From Gammaproteobacteria bacterium (GTDB lineage: Bacteria; Pseudomonadota; Gammaproteobacteria; Burkholderiales; Burkholderiaceae_C), in the NCBI GenBank assembly GCA_018820395.1, contig JAHJOG010000259.1, forward strand, positions 1-64,000: a DNA stretch of 64,000 nucleotides, written 5' to 3'. Position 1 is the stretch's first letter. Each line of letters starts with the position of its first letter. Positions 60,477-64,000 of this stretch are shown here, piece by piece. Under the pieces are notes generated by a model. That model searched no databases and was not told the DNA's origin. It saw only the letters and a list, made by a program, of their open reading frames with translations. Position numbers and translations under genes: made by a program.

Positions 60477-61364
60477 TCAGCTCTGCCGGTTCGCGCACGA
60501 CACGAAAGCCTGCAACGCCGGATTGGCGTTCGAAGGCTTGAACGCCAGCCCGAGCGAATAGACCACCGGCGCCTGCCGCCTGCGGACTTGCAGATAGACC
60601 ACGTGCTCCGTCCGCACCGCCTGCATGGCCTGCGGCACCAAGGCGATGCCCATCCCGGCACCGACCATCGCGAGGATGGTCTGCATCTGCGAAGCCACCT
60701 GCACGAAGTTCGGAACGAACCCGCAGTCCTGGCAGGCCGCCATCAACACGCTTTCGAACCCCGGGCCTTCCTTGAAGGGAAAGCCCACGAAGGGCTCCGC
60801 GGCGAGGGCGCTCAACTGAACGCGCTTCTGCCGCGCCAGCGGATGCGTGTGCGGCACGGCCAACAGCAGCTCCTGGTCGCACAGCTTCTCGACCCGGAAG
60901 TCGCGCGCGTCGTGCAGGGGCGGCACGACGATGCCGATGTCGGTGGCGCCGCTCAGGAGCGACGCCATCTGCTGCGAGGTGGTGTCGCCCGTCAACACCA
61001 GCTTGACGTCCGGATAGTCTTCGCGAAAGGTGCGCAGCAGTCGCGGAACGATGTCGAGCGCGGCACTGGGCACGAAAGACAGCCGCAGCGTGCCCAGCTT
61101 TCCTGCCGCGGCGCGTTGGGCGATCTCGATGGAGAGCTGCGCGTGCATGAGGGTGCGGCGCGCCTCGCGCAAGAAAGCCTCGCCGGCCACCGTCAGCCGC
61201 ACATGGTGGCGGGTGCGGTCGAGCAGGGCCACGCCCACTGTCGCTTCCAGCCGCTGCACCGCGACGCTGAGCGGGGGCTGCGACACATGCAGGCGCTCCG
61301 CCGCACGCCGGAAGCTGCGCTCTTCCGCGACGGCGACGAACTGCCGGAGCTGGCGAAGGTCCAT
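60477..61364 (-). CDS. LysR family transcriptional regulator
   Basis: MDLRQLRQFVAVAEERSFRRAAERLHVSQPPLSVAVQRLEATVGVALLDRTRHHV. Confidence 0.96.
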   Translation of the reverse strand: MDLRQLRQFVAVAEERSFRRAAERLHVSQPPLSVAVQRLEATVGVALLDRTRHHVRLTVAGEAFLREARRTLMHAQLSIEIAQRAAAGKLGTLRLSFVPSAALDIVPRLLRTFREDYPDVKLVLTGDTTSQQMASLLSGATDIGIVVPPLHDARDFRVEKLCDQELLLAVPHTHPLARQKRVQLSALAAEPFVGFPFKEGPGFESVLMAACQDCGFVPNFVQVASQMQTILAMVGAGMGIALVPQAMQAVRTEHVVYLQVRRRQAPVVYSLGLAFKPSNANPALQAFVSCANRQS

Positions 61365-61381
61365 CGAACAATTCTAGGTGC

Positions 61382-61404
61382 GGTGATCGGCCGCAGCTAT
61401 CACC
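61382..61404. promoter_or_regulatory. Putative LTTR box GGTGAT-N11-ATCACC
   Basis: Perfect T-N11-A inverted repeat in the divergent LysR/diiron-enzyme intergenic region. Confidence 0.7.
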
Positions 61405-61458
61405 AGCCCCCGAAAACGGTATTGGACGACCCTGACCCGCTGACGGAGCATCCGGCCC

Positions 61459-62370
61459 ATGCAGCCCTCACTCCTCGAAGAACTCACCCCCGTCCCCAAC
61501 CCCTACCCCATCCGTTCGGAGACCGAATATCCGGAGGTCGCCCATCTCTGCCGCCAGGCGCGCGAACTGGCCTGGAGCCCGGCGGACATCGACTTCTCGG
61601 ATCTGCGCGATGCCGATCTGCCGCCCGAGGTGCGCGAGGCCGGCGCCGAGTGGTGGAGCCTGCGCGCCTGGATGGAACACGGCGCGATTCCGTACGGCAC
61701 CGAGCGCTTGCGCGAAGCCGTGTTCGCGCACCAGCCGATGGAGATCAAGCAGCACATCGTGAACTTCATCGCGGAAGAGTTGCGCCACCACGAGGCGTCG
61801 GTGATGGTCGCGCAGGGGCTCGGTGCCTACCAGGACGAGCCGCGCGCGGATTATTTCAAGGCGGTGATCCCGCGCTTTCACGACGAGCGCGACGAAAAGC
61901 AGATGTCCTTCTTTGCAGGGCTGGCGGTGAACACGCTGTTCGAGCAGTTGTCCGGCGAACTGCTTCAGGCGCGCTACGAGAACGCGCGATTCAGTTCGAT
62001 CCGCAAGGCCTGCCAGCTGATCCTGCGCGACGAGGCCCGGCACATCCAGTTCGGCCGCATCATCATGCGCCGCTTCTTCTCGGAGCTTTCGTCGGACGAC
62101 CGGCGCATGCTGGGCGACAAGGTGGCCAAGAAGTTGCGTGGCAGTCTGCTCAACGGCGTCTATGCGGTGGTCAATCTGCCCGACGAGGAGCGCGAGCGCG
62201 CCGGACGCAATCGAACCCTCGCGGCCGAGCACGGCCTGGGTGCCACCCACCCCGACGAAGAGATCGCGATCATTCGCCGCGCGCTCGAGCAGATCCGGGC
62301 CGACGTTGCGCCTTACGACGTCGAGATCCCGGAAGTGCCGGAAGTCGACCGCGCGGCCACGGCGCACTGA
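61459..62370 (+). CDS. Ferritin-like diiron oxygenase-type protein (AurF-like fold suspected)
   Basis: EELRHHE, EQLSGELL and DEARHIQFG candidate diiron ligand motifs. Confidence 0.7.
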   Translation: MQPSLLEELTPVPNPYPIRSETEYPEVAHLCRQARELAWSPADIDFSDLRDADLPPEVREAGAEWWSLRAWMEHGAIPYGTERLREAVFAHQPMEIKQHIVNFIAEELRHHEASVMVAQGLGAYQDEPRADYFKAVIPRFHDERDEKQMSFFAGLAVNTLFEQLSGELLQARYENARFSSIRKACQLILRDEARHIQFGRIIMRRFFSELSSDDRRMLGDKVAKKLRGSLLNGVYAVVNLPDEERERAGRNRTLAAEHGLGATHPDEEIAIIRRALEQIRADVAPYDVEIPEVPEVDRAATAH

Positions 62371-62388
62371 TTTCGCAAGGAGCACGCG

Positions 62389-63375
62389 ATGACCGTCAAG
62401 ACCTTGGCAAAGCTGGTGGGCTACGGCCTCATCGCTGTGGTCGGCGCGATCTTTCTCGCGCCCCACTCGGGCGCCGAGAGCGCGTATCCCGAGCGCCCGA
62501 TCACGATGGTGGTTCCGTATCCCGCGGGCGGTTCGGCGGACATCCTGGCGCGCACGCTGGGACAGAAGCTGGCCGAGCGGCTCGGGCAGCCGGTGGTGGT
62601 CGAGAACAAGGCCGGCGCTGGCACCGCCATCGGCGCGCGCTTCGTCGCTGGCGCGGCGCCGGACGGCTACACCTTGCTGATGGGCACGGTCAGCTCGCAG
62701 GCCATCAATCCCGCGATGAACAAGGTGGGCTACGACCCGGTCAAGGGCTTCACGCCCGTCGCGCCGCTGGCGTCCATCCCGTTCGTGCTGGTCGCCAACC
62801 CGTCGTTCGCGCCGAAGAACCTGGCCGAGCTGCTCGCGCAGGCCAAGGAACGTCCCGGTGAGCTGGCCTATGCTTCTGCCGGGCCGGGCACGTCGAATCA
62901 TCTTGCCGGCGAACTGCTCGCAAGCGCGGCCGGCGTCAAGCTGCTTCACGTTCCCTACAAGGGCAGTGCGCCCGCGCTGAACGACGTGCTGGCCGGGCAG
63001 GTCCCGCTGATGTTCGACCTGCAGGCCACCGCATTCCCCAACGTTCGCTCCGGCCGGCTGAAGGCGCTGGCCGTCACGGGAAAGACGCGCAGCGAACTGC
63101 TGCCCGACGTGCCCACGGTGATGGAAAGCGGTCTGCCGGACTACGAGGTGACGGCGTGGTTCGGCGTCTTCGCGCCGGCGGGGTTGCCCAAGCCCATCCG
63201 CGATCGCCTCAACCAGGAGATCTCTGCCGTCGTCGGCACGCCCGACATGCAGAAGCGGCTCAACGCGCTGGGCGCGGTGCCCGAGCAGGATTCGCCCGAG
63301 AAGTTCGCCGCCTTTGCCCGGAGCGAAGCCGACAAGTGGGCGGGCGTGCTCAAGAAGGCCGGCCTCGCCGAATGA
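62389..63375 (+). CDS. Bug/TctC family tripartite tricarboxylate transporter substrate-binding protein
   Basis: YPERPITMVVPYPAGGSADILARTLGQKLAERLGQPVVVENKAGAGTAIGARFVAGAAPDGYTLLMG. Confidence 0.95.
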   Translation: MTVKTLAKLVGYGLIAVVGAIFLAPHSGAESAYPERPITMVVPYPAGGSADILARTLGQKLAERLGQPVVVENKAGAGTAIGARFVAGAAPDGYTLLMGTVSSQAINPAMNKVGYDPVKGFTPVAPLASIPFVLVANPSFAPKNLAELLAQAKERPGELAYASAGPGTSNHLAGELLASAAGVKLLHVPYKGSAPALNDVLAGQVPLMFDLQATAFPNVRSGRLKALAVTGKTRSELLPDVPTVMESGLPDYEVTAWFGVFAPAGLPKPIRDRLNQEISAVVGTPDMQKRLNALGAVPEQDSPEKFAAFARSEADKWAGVLKKAGLAE

Positions 63376-63400
63376 GCTGCAGAGCGCAGGCGAGTCGCCC

Positions 63401-64000
63401 ATGACCGCATCGACGATGCGGGGGCCGGAAGGGCCGTCCGAGCTGCGAGCCCTGTTGGCCGAATTGGGCCCGCGCTGGGGCTCGGACCTGCCGGGCCACA
63501 GCCAGCGCGTCAAGGACGCCTACGCGCCGCTGTTGGCCGCCGCGCCGAAGTCCGGAACCGAGGTCGTGCGCGACATCGCCTACGGTGAGCATGCCCGGCA
63601 GGTGCTCGACATCTTCCGTCCTGTGCACGCGCGGCAGGCGCCGGTGGTCGCCTTCGTGCACGGCGGGGCCTTCGTGCGCGGCGACAAGCGCGCCAGCGCC
63701 GAGATCTACGACAACGTGTTGCACTGGTTCGCCCGTCAGGGCTTCGTTGGCGTCAACATCGAATACCGGCTGGCACCCGAGGCGCGACATCCGGAGGGCG
63801 CGAGGGATGTGGCGCAGGCCATGGCTTGGCTCGGCGACCACGTCGCCGAGTTCGGCGGCGATCCTGCCCGCATGCTGCTGATCGGCCATTCGGCGGGTGG
63901 AACGCATGTCGCGACTTATGCCTTCGATCCGGCGCTCGGGCCCGGCGTTTGCAAGGCCCGCGCGATTGTCCTGGTGTCGGCCCGCCTGCGCGCCGACCAG
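63401..64000 (+). CDS. Alpha/beta hydrolase (HSL-type esterase), truncated at window end
   Basis: FVHGGAFVRGDKR, IEYRLAPEARHPEGARDV, LLIGHSAGGTHVA; no stop before 64000. Confidence 0.9.
   Translation, partial: MTASTMRGPEGPSELRALLAELGPRWGSDLPGHSQRVKDAYAPLLAAAPKSGTEVVRDIAYGEHARQVLDIFRPVHARQAPVVAFVHGGAFVRGDKRASAEIYDNVLHWFARQGFVGVNIEYRLAPEARHPEGARDVAQAMAWLGDHVAEFGGDPARMLLIGHSAGGTHVATYAFDPALGPGVCKARAIVLVSARLRADQ

Noticed and set aside
60588-62861. 757-aa plus-strand ORF antisense to LysR and out of frame over the diiron gene
   Set aside because: Spans multiple well-supported genes and an LTTR operator; shadow ORF.
61468-63513. 681-aa minus-strand ORF opposite diiron and Bug genes
   Set aside because: Antisense shadow; plus strand has recognisable families.

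Overview
This window is a GC-rich chromosomal segment, most likely from a Comamonadaceae (Variovorax-like) betaproteobacterium; that assignment is inferred from protein content and synteny. It is almost entirely coding and mostly housekeeping. I see no rRNA, CRISPR array, transposase, integrase or prophage. Main blocks: branched-chain amino-acid-type ABC transporter tail; dnaG-rpoD; phasin/SDR; pncB; efp-earP; uvrC-pgsA; HU / tRNA-Val / ppiD / tRNA-His / H-NS-like; surE-pcm-nlpD-rlmD with no rpoS; tonB-exbB-exbD-hemP plus bfd-bfr and ahpCF; ppsR/ppsA; rpsF-priB-rpsR-rplI-dnaB; a WYL / MGMT-like / EVE cassette; phoH; hom-thrC; mobB-thiol dioxygenase-moeA-moaD-moaE; and a LysR-controlled diiron enzyme / Bug SBP / esterase cluster that runs off the right end. 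The more interesting signals are regulatory or small-scale: a 15/16 OxyR tetrad before ahpC, two Fur-like palindromes, paired PhaR-like boxes around the phasin promoter, an 11-bp-periodic DnaA-box-like array before dnaB, a possible S6:S18 leader before rpsF, an LTTR T-N11-A box, a putative 24-aa membrane microprotein between bfd and tonB, and a compact EVE + MGMT-like + WYL cassette. All calls were made by eye from the sequence and ORF translations; no searches were run.
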